Under the pieces are notes generated by a model that did not search any database, was not told where the DNA came from, and saw only the letters and a list, made by a program, of their open reading frames with translations. Source: Methanobacterium sp964452085 (GTDB taxonomy: Archaea > Methanobacteriota > Methanobacteria > Methanobacteriales > Methanobacteriaceae). From it: a stretch of 54,648 bases of DNA. The translations under genes and the position numbers were made by a program. Where the stretch lies: the NCBI GenBank assembly GCA_964452085.1, contig CAYVKL010000013.1, positions 1 through 54,648 of the forward strand. The letters run 5' to 3'. Below, in pieces: positions 42,469-51,250 of this stretch; positions within the stretch are counted from its first letter, which is position 1, and every line of letters begins with the position of its first letter.

Positions 42469-44109
42469 TTACTTTTTTTGAGAATATATTTTTGTGAGGT
42501 AGCCGTTGGTGAGTTGTCTGTAAGTGGTGAATGATTTGTAGGTGAGTAAAGTTTCTACGCCGGAGGGTATGTAGCCGAAGTTTATAACGGTTTTTTGGTC
42601 TTGGATGTGTGCCCCACTCCTGAGTATAGTTTGTAGGTGTTCATCATATAATAGGTATAATCTGGTGTCTCTGAATGTGTTGAGTGTGGGGACTGAGATT
42701 TTGGCCCCGTTTATGGTTTCGGTTTTCCAATTTTTGAGAGAATTAATTGGCAGGTATTCGCCTGTGATGGCGTAGTTTTTGTTTAATACACCTATTCGTG
42801 GCATGTTGTATGTGCCAAGTATTGTGAGTACGTCCACATCGTCAAAGTCATTTTTTCCCCTGTGGGCTACGAAGTGGTCGGTGACGTCAAAGTCTGGAAA
42901 GTCATCTTCGTATTCTGGGAATGTGATTAAGCCTGTTTTTAGGCCTTTTTTATTGCAGAATCGTGTTATGGTATGGATTATCTTTGATAATTCTTCGCCA
43001 TATTCTTTTAATCCGCTTCGTGAGCAGCTGCGCCCTTGTGGGTGTCTGTAATTGAGGAGATAACTATTTTTGTTAATTACCGGAGTGTTTATTATTTTCT
43101 TTATTTGGGGTAGCTTGTGGGTGTATTGGTTTTCAAGTCGGTCGTATATGGATTGTTTGAATGTGGCATTTGCTATGATGAGGTTGGAGCCGTATTTGTC
43201 AAGGATGTCAAATGCGTAATGTAGGTATGGTCTGTAATGTTTTGGCCTGTACTCGCCGGTTTCATAACATTTTTTAGCCCATTCTACCGTCTGGTAAAGA
43301 TTGGCCATGAATGGAAGCACTCCACCTACTTTTTTCCTCTCCTCAAAATCTAGACTGTTTAGATCTTGTATAGTTTTTCGGAGTATTCCGTCAGAGCCGA
43401 GGTATTCTGCGTCTTCTTCAAGCATTTTAATGATTTCATCATCTTCTAAGGTGAAGCTGGAGTCGGATATTAGTTTGATATTGTCGTATGCGAAGGCTAT
43501 TTGTGCGCCGTAATTGAGAGTATTGATTAGATTGGTCTGTATTTCTGGGAGTGTGGGCTCGATAGGGGCTGCTTTGACCATATTTTCATCAAATATGATA
43601 AAGTCGAAGGCTGTTTGTATTCGGGGGTTGGGTAGTGATTCTTTAGCTATGGTGAGTATCAAATCATTTTCTGGAAAATTAAATTGTTTGTTGTAAATGC
43701 AGCTTTTTCGGATGCTGCAATACCTGCATGCTAGGTTTCTTTTGAACTGGCCGCCGAAAAAGAATTTTAATTGATTTTTATCTTCAATGGATGTATTTTT
43801 GTCATTGAGTTTTGGGCATATTTTTGCTGCTCCTTGTATGACATGCATTTTATCGAATTTCACGGCCATTTGATTCATTTGTTCGTGAACGTCGCTGACA
43901 TAGGGTGAGAGGGTATTTTCAGAGTTGTTGAGATATTCAAGCAGTGTATGTGTTTTTCCTAGCCTTGGAAGGTGGTTTAAAACTACAATTTCTTTATAGG
44001 ATGATTTTAGGTCATTTATTACTTCTTTTATGTTGTTGGAGGTTGTTTTTTGGTGTTGGGAGTCACCAAAAAGCCTATACCGATTGTCCTTTATATTATT
44101 ATTAACCAT
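42469..44109 (-). CDS. XPD/DinG-like SF2 helicase, probable replication protein of the element
   Basis: A 546-residue protein with superfamily 2 helicase landmarks. Motif I is degenerate (NHLPRLGKTHT, residues ~45-55), motif II is FIIFDEN (~168-174), a motif III-like LIIANATF lies near 310, motif IV is near KTGLITFPE, and there is a late 'VLTILGTYNMPR'. Between motifs I and II are four cysteines in the pattern C-x29-C-x2-C-x5-C (ending CRYCSIRKSC), the position where XPD and DinG helicases hold an iron-sulfur cluster. The first glycine of the P-loop is a proline, as in some SF2 enzymes. The likely role is unwinding during replication of the element. It ends with a basic tail. A standard family match was not recognised, so the call is at motif level. 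Confidence 0.6.
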   Translation of the reverse strand: MVNNNIKDNRYRLFGDSQHQKTTSNNIKEVINDLKSSYKEIVVLNHLPRLGKTHTLLEYLNNSENTLSPYVSDVHEQMNQMAVKFDKMHVIQGAAKICPKLNDKNTSIEDKNQLKFFFGGQFKRNLACRYCSIRKSCIYNKQFNFPENDLILTIAKESLPNPRIQTAFDFIIFDENMVKAAPIEPTLPEIQTNLINTLNYGAQIAFAYDNIKLISDSSFTLEDDEIIKMLEEDAEYLGSDGILRKTIQDLNSLDFEERKKVGGVLPFMANLYQTVEWAKKCYETGEYRPKHYRPYLHYAFDILDKYGSNLIIANATFKQSIYDRLENQYTHKLPQIKKIINTPVINKNSYLLNYRHPQGRSCSRSGLKEYGEELSKIIHTITRFCNKKGLKTGLITFPEYEDDFPDFDVTDHFVAHRGKNDFDDVDVLTILGTYNMPRIGVLNKNYAITGEYLPINSLKNWKTETINGAKISVPTLNTFRDTRLYLLYDEHLQTILRSGAHIQDQKTVINFGYIPSGVETLLTYKSFTTYRQLTNGYLTKIYSQKK

Positions 44110-44275
44110 TTATTTGGCCCGTCCTTGAACCGGGGAACCGCTCAAATTCCCCGTATTTCACTTTTTTCTACATTAATTATTATATATGGCTTTATAATAC
44201 GTAAATTTTGCCCTGAACTTATTATTAGCCTAAAATAACACTTTAATGCAGTTTAAAAAAAAGGAGTGATGGGTT

Positions 44276-44668
44276 TTATTTAACCCATCCTCTAAGTATG
44301 CCAAATAGCTCATTGGTGAGGTCAAACTTTTTTAGAAGCTCATATTTTTCGTGAGCTACGATTTGTGTGATGGCCTCTCTTTTAGATATTATATATGCAA
44401 ACGCTGGACCATCATGTATGTTTGTTTGTACTATTTGGCCATTATCTAGCTGAATAAGTCCCCATCCTTCGGGGAAAAAATCAACTTCAGGGTCATACCT
44501 GTATTCCATTAGATTTCCAGACCATGGTACTTGGGGAGTGTTTTTGTCTCCATTTTGGACCTCCAATAAAATTTCCCCTTTTAATACTTTCTTGTTGTAA
44601 CTTTCGGCGTCGTATTTGCTTTTAGTAGCTATGTTATTTTCAATTTTTTTCCCTATATTTTTTGTCAT
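44276..44668 (-). CDS. Hypothetical protein of the integrated element (130 aa)
   Basis: A 130-residue soluble protein. The N-terminal 35 residues are basic (KNIGKKIENNIATKSKYDAE). The middle is strand-rich with aromatic residues (YRYDPEVDFFPEGWGLIQLD), and the C-terminus is helical (ITQIVAHEKYELLKKFDLTN). No motif identifies a family. It lies in the same direction as the helicase and the small basic protein and may be part of an early gene set. Its 3' end is followed by an A/T-rich stretch with no clear hairpin. Confidence 0.55.
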   Translation of the reverse strand: MTKNIGKKIENNIATKSKYDAESYNKKVLKGEILLEVQNGDKNTPQVPWSGNLMEYRYDPEVDFFPEGWGLIQLDNGQIVQTNIHDGPAFAYIISKREAITQIVAHEKYELLKKFDLTNELFGILRGWVK

Positions 44669-44809
44669 TATAATTCCACCTTATTTTTGCTTATTTGAAG
44701 TTTCAAAGCGATTTCTAGGATTATAAATATTTCGTAAAAAAGAAGTGGAGGATTACCCCACTAAATCTTTTATACTTCGAATAGGTAAAACTCTTTGAGG
44801 AGTTGGGGG

Positions 44810-45181
44810 CTATTCTTCATTAATGCCTTTTAATGTCGCCGCATTTAGGAGAAAGTCGTCAATGTTTACTTTGTCTAATTGATTGTTGTCTCTGCAAATA
44901 AAGATCCATTCAATAAAATTCCTTACTGATACAGTGTTGAAAGTTTTTTTTCCACTTGAAGTTATGCCATTTCGCATCAGTATTGTGTCGTTGAGGCTGT
45001 CTAAATTGTCATTATTGATGTTATTGTTGATATAAAACTCATATAATGTTTCCCCGTATTCTATTTCAGCAATAAAGTTCTTTTTTATTATTTGTAGATA
45101 ATTTTTTCCTTTTTTTCGCTTTGAAGTTTTCTTTTTGGTGTTTTCTTGCTTTAAATTTTCTTTGCTCTTGGTTTTACTCAT
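44810..45181 (-). CDS. Small basic protein of the integrated element
   Basis: A 123-residue protein whose first 35 residues are almost all Lys, Ser, Thr, Asn and Glu (KTKSKENLKQENTKKKTSKR). A folded part follows with NFIAEIEYGETLYEF and a C-terminal segment VSVRNFIEWIFICRDNNQL. The basic head suggests DNA binding. The ATG at 45179-45181 is chosen because GGAGATGG lies upstream; five extra codons precede it in the longest frame. It is divergent from the integrase gene, so it may be the regulator of the divergent promoter region. The family is unknown. Confidence 0.5.
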   Translation of the reverse strand: MSKTKSKENLKQENTKKKTSKRKKGKNYLQIIKKNFIAEIEYGETLYEFYINNNINNDNLDSLNDTILMRNGITSSGKKTFNTVSVRNFIEWIFICRDNNQLDKVNIDDFLLNAATLKGINEE

Positions 45182-45319
45182 ATATACCATCTCCATTGAT
45201 TTCAGTGCTAGTTCAAAGACTTTTAAAAAAGCCCCTTCATTACTGCACCTGATAAAAATAACTTTATTTTGGTTATATATAAATATTACGGGCTTTATCG
45301 AAAGAATAAGAATTTTCCT

Positions 45320-45353
45320 ACTGTTAAAGAAGGAAAAAACTTGTTTTAACAGT
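45320..45353. promoter_or_regulatory. Inverted repeat in the divergent control region of the integrase
   Basis: ACTGTTAAA (45320-45328) and TTTAACAGT (45345-45353) are perfect inverted copies separated by 16 bases. They lie between the divergent genes 44810-45181 and 45516-46610. They could be an operator or the end of a leader transcript. The surrounding 330 bases hold no gene. Confidence 0.4.
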
Positions 45354-45485
45354 TAGATTTTTGTTGCTCTTTCGGCAAGTAAAACGTTTCACGGATTTCA
45401 AACTTTTTCTTAAGGTAGAAAAAAGCAAATTATTTGTCCTTAATTTCCATAATGGTTAGCGTTACCTAATGTTTATAGGGCATGA

Positions 45486-45497
45486 ATTATATAAATA
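45486..45497 (+). promoter_or_regulatory. TATA box of the integrase gene
   Basis: AATTATATAAAT lies about 30 bases before the start codon, with a GGTGATG ribosome-binding site in between. Confidence 0.55.
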
Positions 45498-45515
45498 ACA
45501 ATTGGTGATGCTGTA

Positions 45516-46610
45516 ATGACAATTTTACGACCCATGATAGACAAAATCCAAACACAAAGGGTAGTCAAGTCATGGCTGAAAGATTTAAGTGAAAATAGCA
45601 AGACAAGCTACCTAGAGGCACTAGCTGAGTTTTCTATTGTAAATAATGTAAGCCCTGAAGAAATGTTAAACAAAATTTACCAAGAAGAAGAGGACAGGCT
45701 ACCGGCGTGGAACCGTTCAATTAACAAGTGGTTTGAGGATTACGATGAATATTGTAAAGAAAAAGAACGTTCAAAAAGCACACGTGACATACGGCGTACC
45801 ATAGTCAATGCATTCATAGGCTTCCATGGACTACCCCAATACTCCCAGAGGGGCAGGAGACGGAAAGTTGAAGGGCTTAAAGAATCACAGATAAGGAAGA
45901 ACCTTACAAAAGAGGACATATGTCAGATGTTAGAGGTTTGCCGGACATTTAAAATGAAGGCCGTAATATTAGCACAAGCATCCTCTGGACTGGCCGGGTC
46001 AGATCTCCTCAATCTAAAAATGTCAGACTTCAAGGATGGCATTAAAGAAGTATACGATGACAATGATGAACGTCGTCGGATTTGCCAGTTAAGCTTAGAA
46101 CGAAAAAAAACACACGTTAAATTCACTACTTTCTTTAATGAAGAGGCTGTTGAAGCCATTGAAAGGTACCTAGAGTTTGAAAGGGAAAACATCAAACCAG
46201 ATGATGCACTCTTCTCTCGGTACAAGTCTGGTGGAGACCACATGACCACAATGGCAATCCAGCACTCCTACCGTGAGATAAATAAATTCCTCAACTGGCA
46301 ACCGAATGAGGATGGCTTCAATAAGGCCACCAGTCACATGCTCAGGAAGTTCTTCAACACCCAACTAATAAATGCAGGAATGGCAGAGGAAATCCGGGAG
46401 CACATGATGGGACATAAACTTAAGGATAGGGTTCGTGACGCATACTTCCTAGCCGACCCAGATGACCTCCGAAAAAGTTACCTGAGACATATCGACTACT
46501 TAAATGTGAAAAGTTCTCCAGTTAATTTTTCCCTGGATGAAATCCGGGAACTGCAACAACTTGTTGCAGGGATGAAAAAAGAGTTAAAAGAGTTAAAGGG
46601 CGAGGTTTAG
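45516..46610 (+). CDS. Tyrosine recombinase (integrase), full length
   Basis: A 364-residue site-specific recombinase. Residues 1-110 form an N-terminal SAM-like arm/core-binding domain. The catalytic part shows the lysine strand (ERKKTHVKFTTFF), H-x-x-R as SHMLRKFF, the second histidine in MMGHKLKD, and the nucleophile tyrosine in VRDAYFLAD. The first catalytic arginine is missing where expected: the usual 'TGLRxSEL' reads SSGLAGSDLLNLK. A coiled-coil tail (SPVNFSLDEIRELQQLV...ELKGEV) closes the protein. GGTGATGCTGTA precedes the ATG. It is the only full-length copy in the window; eight 3' fragments of it or a sister gene lie to its left. Confidence 0.9.
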   Translation: MTILRPMIDKIQTQRVVKSWLKDLSENSKTSYLEALAEFSIVNNVSPEEMLNKIYQEEEDRLPAWNRSINKWFEDYDEYCKEKERSKSTRDIRRTIVNAFIGFHGLPQYSQRGRRRKVEGLKESQIRKNLTKEDICQMLEVCRTFKMKAVILAQASSGLAGSDLLNLKMSDFKDGIKEVYDDNDERRRICQLSLERKKTHVKFTTFFNEEAVEAIERYLEFERENIKPDDALFSRYKSGGDHMTTMAIQHSYREINKFLNWQPNEDGFNKATSHMLRKFFNTQLINAGMAEEIREHMMGHKLKDRVRDAYFLADPDDLRKSYLRHIDYLNVKSSPVNFSLDEIRELQQLVAGMKKELKELKGEV

Positions 46611-46632
46611 AAGGGGCTTATTTTTTTGGATT
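46611..46632 (+). terminator. T-run terminator of the integrase gene
   Basis: AAGGGGCTTATTTTTTTGG follows the stop codon directly. The same sequence, with small changes, follows several of the broken tails. Confidence 0.5.
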
Positions 46633-46639
46633 GAGAATA

Positions 46640-47971
46640 TTATATCAAACTAAAACTGTCATAGGGAGGCGAAGCTATATAATGAATTTCTACCCCTTTT
46701 TTTGTTTCCTTAACTAAATTTATTTGCATACCTGGTGTTGCAGCTTTAGTAAATAATCTTTCTGAGAATTTTAAATACAATTCTCCTTTATGGTAAAAAT
46801 AGCAGTTGTCGGACATTAAAGGTAAGCTTCCTTTTGCACCGTTTTGTTCTGTTAATATAGAACGTTTAGAATCTGTTAAACTGTATTCAGTAGCTATTGG
46901 TGAACTTAAATTGATTTGCCTTTCTTTTTTATTGGAACGCCATAAATCATAAAAATCGTTTTTGACAAGTCTATATGAGTAGATAGTATCATATTTTTCT
47001 GAGTCGTGCGTAGGATATCCTTTTTGGAAGTATAAACCTGCAATGGGTTTATTTTTGTTCTCTTCTAAATAGTCATTACCTATTTTTTCACAAAAATCAA
47101 GAGAATAATTGTCACCTAAATTTACGAAGATTATATTTATATTATCATTATCTTGAGTAGGGCCATGAGTAGATAAGTTATCTAATCCATCATTTAAATG
47201 GCCACGTAAGTTTCTAAGCTCATTTTGGTGAAATTGAGCCATAATAATTAAATTATATGAAATATTGATTTTAGAACATTTTTTTTCATAGTCTGATAAA
47301 TTACTGATACAAACAGTCCAATTTTCAGCTCTAAAACACTGATATTCAGCTGAAAGGTTATTATTTACAGCTGTGAGCATAAAATCTATTATTGAAGCAT
47401 CTAATATTTTCCACTCACGATATTTTGAAGGATAAATACTTGAAGAAATTACACACTGGACATTAACATTTAAACTTTTACATAAATTCACAAATCTTTC
47501 TTTAAATTTAGCAGATTCATCATCAAACTCTTTACTATATCTAGATTTCCGATGGTTCTTGCATGATACATTCATTGTTGAATTATCTTTGAATTTAACA
47601 ATTAAATCAATACCAGGATTATCTGATGGTGGCAAAACAACGTTATGATTTTCGCCAATTTCAAACATTCCCGCTGCTAAAATTTCAAATATTGCCCCAT
47701 ATACGGTTCCTATATCATTTGACTTGATTTTACGGACTTTTTGTTTAACCCAATTGGAATTGTTATTTTCTATTGTTTCAATACTTCTCCCTAAAGAATA
47801 CAGTTCTGCTTTGGCTAATAAATCCGTTCTTTTCCATAATACTTGCATGGGATGCCCATCATCCTGATTTAACCAATCAATAACAAAAAAATAGGTTAAT
47901 GTGTCTTGAGCTGTTTGTAAATCTTTTTTTGGAATAAGAAGATTGGGCGAGTATTTAACACGGCGAATCAA
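46640..47971 (-). CDS. PD-(D/E)xK-like nuclease, partner of HEPN protein
   Basis: A 443-residue soluble protein. A restriction-endonuclease-like core can be seen at residues ~90-150: a helix with glutamate (YGAIFEILAAGMFEI), the aspartate in PGIDLIVKFKD, and the lysine strand MNVSCKNHRKS. The usual D...(E/Q)xK is therefore D...SxK, with an upstream glutamate that could complete the metal site. The second half (residues ~200-443) has no recognisable motif and may be a sensor or substrate-binding part. It begins 12 bases after the stop of the HEPN gene and is surely co-transcribed with it. Its 3' end lies 29 bases from the end of the intact integrase. I infer a defence or toxin role; no family was recognised. 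Confidence 0.55.
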   Translation of the reverse strand: MIRRVKYSPNLLIPKKDLQTAQDTLTYFFVIDWLNQDDGHPMQVLWKRTDLLAKAELYSLGRSIETIENNNSNWVKQKVRKIKSNDIGTVYGAIFEILAAGMFEIGENHNVVLPPSDNPGIDLIVKFKDNSTMNVSCKNHRKSRYSKEFDDESAKFKERFVNLCKSLNVNVQCVISSSIYPSKYREWKILDASIIDFMLTAVNNNLSAEYQCFRAENWTVCISNLSDYEKKCSKINISYNLIIMAQFHQNELRNLRGHLNDGLDNLSTHGPTQDNDNINIIFVNLGDNYSLDFCEKIGNDYLEENKNKPIAGLYFQKGYPTHDSEKYDTIYSYRLVKNDFYDLWRSNKKERQINLSSPIATEYSLTDSKRSILTEQNGAKGSLPLMSDNCYFYHKGELYLKFSERLFTKAATPGMQINLVKETKKGVEIHYIASPPYDSFSLI

Positions 47972-47983
47972 AAAATATAACCC

Positions 47984-48700
47984 CTATATCTGGTCAATTA
48001 TTTTTGGCTTAAATTCACCAAATTTGTTTATAAATGCAAAAATATATTCTATAAATGAATTAATTGTAGAATAAGGGATTATCAGTAAGTTACCTAAGTG
48101 TTCGTCATCTAAGTTTTTATCATTGATATATTTATGATCAATAAATCCTGAATTATGAGCGATGAGATTTCTGTCAATAACAAATTCTTTAAATTTATTT
48201 TTTTCATCATTATTGAATAATTTAAAATGGAAAGTTTTGTCAAATGCTTTCTCACACTCTTCAAGGTCTAAAAATTTAATTTTGGCTGTTATTTCGTAGG
48301 AAGCTAAATCGTTTGCATCATGAGTATTTAATAATTTTTCTATTTTAATTGTTTTATTGCTATGTTTTCTCATTTTTTCTGGGTTATGTCTTAATCCCCA
48401 TGAAAACCAATCTTTACAACATTTTTCAACTAGTGAAATTCCTAAAAAAATGATACTGTGGTTATAAGTTTGTTTATAAAAAATATCCTCTTTTTCCTTA
48501 TCGATGTCAAGAAAAAGTTCATTATTGTGGTTGTGTTTCAAAAATTCATCTATTTTGTATTCAGCACTTATTTCTTTAAATTTTAGTGATCGGTCTTTGA
48601 AATGCATTAATTTATAATATTCATATATATGTGACGAAAATAACTTCAATGCTTCACTTTCGGCTTTTTGAATGTCGGTTTGACTATTACTCATCTCCAT
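47984..48700 (-). CDS. HEPN-motif protein (putative RNase)
   Basis: A 238-residue, mostly helical protein with DRNLIAHNSG at about residue 177. This contains R-x4-H (RNLIAH), the catalytic motif of HEPN ribonucleases found in toxin-antitoxin, abortive-infection and CRISPR effectors. Helices before (IIFLGISLVEKCCKDWFSWG) and after (INSFIEYIFAFINKF) fit the HEPN bundle. It is the first gene of a two-gene unit with the PD-(D/E)xK-like protein. GGGTGG lies a few bases before the ATG at 48700. Whether it is a toxin, or a non-catalytic RNA-binding partner, cannot be said from sequence. Confidence 0.65.
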   Translation of the reverse strand: MEMSNSQTDIQKAESEALKLFSSHIYEYYKLMHFKDRSLKFKEISAEYKIDEFLKHNHNNELFLDIDKEKEDIFYKQTYNHSIIFLGISLVEKCCKDWFSWGLRHNPEKMRKHSNKTIKIEKLLNTHDANDLASYEITAKIKFLDLEECEKAFDKTFHFKLFNNDEKNKFKEFVIDRNLIAHNSGFIDHKYINDKNLDDEHLGNLLIIPYSTINSFIEYIFAFINKFGEFKPKIIDQI

Positions 48701-48856
48701 TTAACCACCCTGATGCTATTAAATATTTCTAATTATTAATTATAGTTACTACTATTAAATTTCAATTCTTTGATTGGGGGGACATTCAATTTTTCGATTT
48801 TATTTTTATAATTAAGATAGTTAAATTAAAATTAAGACATTCTGATCTTATTAAAA

Positions 48857-49082
48857 AAACCCCAAAACTCAAAACTCCCTCAATTCACCTCTTCTCCGAA
48901 ACTGAAAATAAACTAAAAGTTAGCCCTTCCCTAACAATATATTTCTTCTTCTCAAAAAAAATAATAAAAAATCCGGAAGTTTTTACTTAGACTAACAAAT
49001 ATTCTTTGGAAAGACCAAAAAACACGCCGTAATACCCAAAATATTTATATAATCATAAGTGACAAATAATGATAATTATTTA
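48857..49082 (+). repeat. Dispersed ~220-bp intergenic repeat, copy E
   Basis: Same subtype as copy C in its middle (AATCCGGAAGTTTTT). The right end is CACGCCGTAATACCC and a TATA box in ATTTATATAATCATAAG at 49041-49057. It stands ~85 bases before the HTH-CBS gene and probably provides its promoter. Confidence 0.85.
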
Positions 49083-49142
49083 TAATGGTAAATTATAATT
49101 AATATCATATAATGTATTAGCATTTATGTTAGGGTGATTTAC

Positions 49143-50024
49143 ATGCTCACATCGGTCCAAAAAGAAATACTCCAGAGTCTAATTAACTTATACCGCAACG
49201 CTGATGGTATGTCCATTAAGGGGGAAGAAATAGCAGACATCATGAACCGCAACCCCGGAACCATCCGTAATCAAATGCAAGCCCTACGTAGTTTAGGTCT
49301 TGTTAAAGGAGTTCCCGGACCTCGAGGAGGATATAAACCAACCATTGAAGCATATCATACCTTAAACATTCAAGATACTGATAAAGAGACTCTGGTACCG
49401 GTATACAAGGGTGGTAAGCTTGTAAAAGATATTACCGTGGCTAAAATTGAATTCACCAGTATACCTCACCCTGGAGAATGTGAAGCTGCCATTAAAGCCG
49501 TGGGAAACATTAAAACTCTGGACTTGGGAGATAAAATACGTGTAGGGCCCACTCCGGTTAACAAACTGGTAGTGGATGGAGTAGTAGTGGGCAGGGATGA
49601 CATGGACAACATCCTCCTTTTGGACACCACAGCTATCCGCAGCATACCCAAAAGAAGAGTAATGGAAGTAGCCACATCAGATCTGATAACTCTGGATGGT
49701 TTGACCACCATTAGAGATGCAGCACGAGTCCTTTCATCAAGAGAAATTGAAGGGGCACCAGTCATGGATGAAGGACAAGTTATGGGAATGGTAACACTAT
49801 CCGACATCAGCAAAGCCCTGGCAGAAGCCCGCGAAGACATGAAAGTAGTGGATATCATGACCAAAAATATCATCACTGTCAAAGAAGACGTGATGATCGC
49901 CGATGCCATAGAAATCATGAACAAAAAACACATCGGCCGCCTGATAGTAGTGGATAAAACAGGCCAAGCAATAGGAATCGTCACCAGAACAGACCTCCTG
50001 GATAAAATCGCCGGCCTCAAATGA
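49143..50024 (+). CDS. Winged-helix regulator with two CBS domains
   Basis: A 293-residue putative transcription regulator. Residues 1-70 form an HrcA-like winged helix (SVQKEILQSLINLYRNADG, then RNPGTIRNQMQALRSLGLVK). Residues 75-165 form a middle domain typical of methanogen CBS regulators. Residues 175-293 hold two CBS domains (LITLDGLTTIRDAARVLSSR and NIITVKEDVMIADAIEIMNK), which bind adenosyl ligands. It probably senses the energy or SAM state. The ATG at 49143 follows AGGGTGAT; the GTG at 49134 is part of that site. It is expressed from the promoter within repeat copy E. Confidence 0.85.
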   Translation: MLTSVQKEILQSLINLYRNADGMSIKGEEIADIMNRNPGTIRNQMQALRSLGLVKGVPGPRGGYKPTIEAYHTLNIQDTDKETLVPVYKGGKLVKDITVAKIEFTSIPHPGECEAAIKAVGNIKTLDLGDKIRVGPTPVNKLVVDGVVVGRDDMDNILLLDTTAIRSIPKRRVMEVATSDLITLDGLTTIRDAARVLSSREIEGAPVMDEGQVMGMVTLSDISKALAEAREDMKVVDIMTKNIITVKEDVMIADAIEIMNKKHIGRLIVVDKTGQAIGIVTRTDLLDKIAGLK

Positions 50025-50245
50025 TTGAATTTTTTTATAGTTTTTAGTTTTTTAAAATTTTAGAGAAATATGATTTAAAATAATAAAACCTATTTTTAAA
50101 TAAATCCAACACATAACTAGAATTATATCATATTTTTTACCATAGAATTTTTCCAAATACCAGTTCTAATTCATTAAATATACTTCTATTCACCCTCTAA
50201 AATAATCACAATCAAAGGAAGCATGAGAAACTGAAGATTGAACAC

Positions 50246-51151
<906 letters not shown>

Positions 51152-51174
51152 TGATTTTTTAAGGTATAAACAAG

Positions 51175-51204
51175 ATTAAGAGTAATTAAGAGTAATTAAG
51201 AGTA
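51175..51204 (+). repeat. Three tandem copies of a 10-base unit
   Basis: ATTAAGAGTA is repeated exactly three times in the spacer between dys and the next gene. A fourth, altered unit follows. Confidence 0.7.
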
Positions 51205-51250
51205 ATTAGGCGAGTAATGTTTATTTACTATTTAAGGAGTTCCATAATTT

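Larger units (their letters stand above)
41450..46650. mobile_element. Putative ~5-kb integrated element (provirus or plasmid-like)
   Basis: This block contains a nested inverted repeat, an internally duplicated unknown protein, an XPD/DinG-like helicase that could be the replication protein, two small unknown proteins and a full-length tyrosine recombinase at its right end. None of these genes has a metabolic or housekeeping look. The gene set is what a minimal integrative element needs (replication plus integration). The limits are uncertain: no direct repeat marking both ends was found by eye, and the left border is set before the inverted repeat. No capsid, portal or packaging protein is recognisable. 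Confidence 0.55.

Noticed and set aside
49466..50020. 184-codon frame opposite the HTH-CBS gene
   Set aside because: Antisense shadow of a well-supported gene, with serine-rich composition and no start signal.
51175..51204. Three 10-base tandem repeats as a regulatory array
   Set aside because: Too short and AT-rich to support a function; listed only as a repeat.
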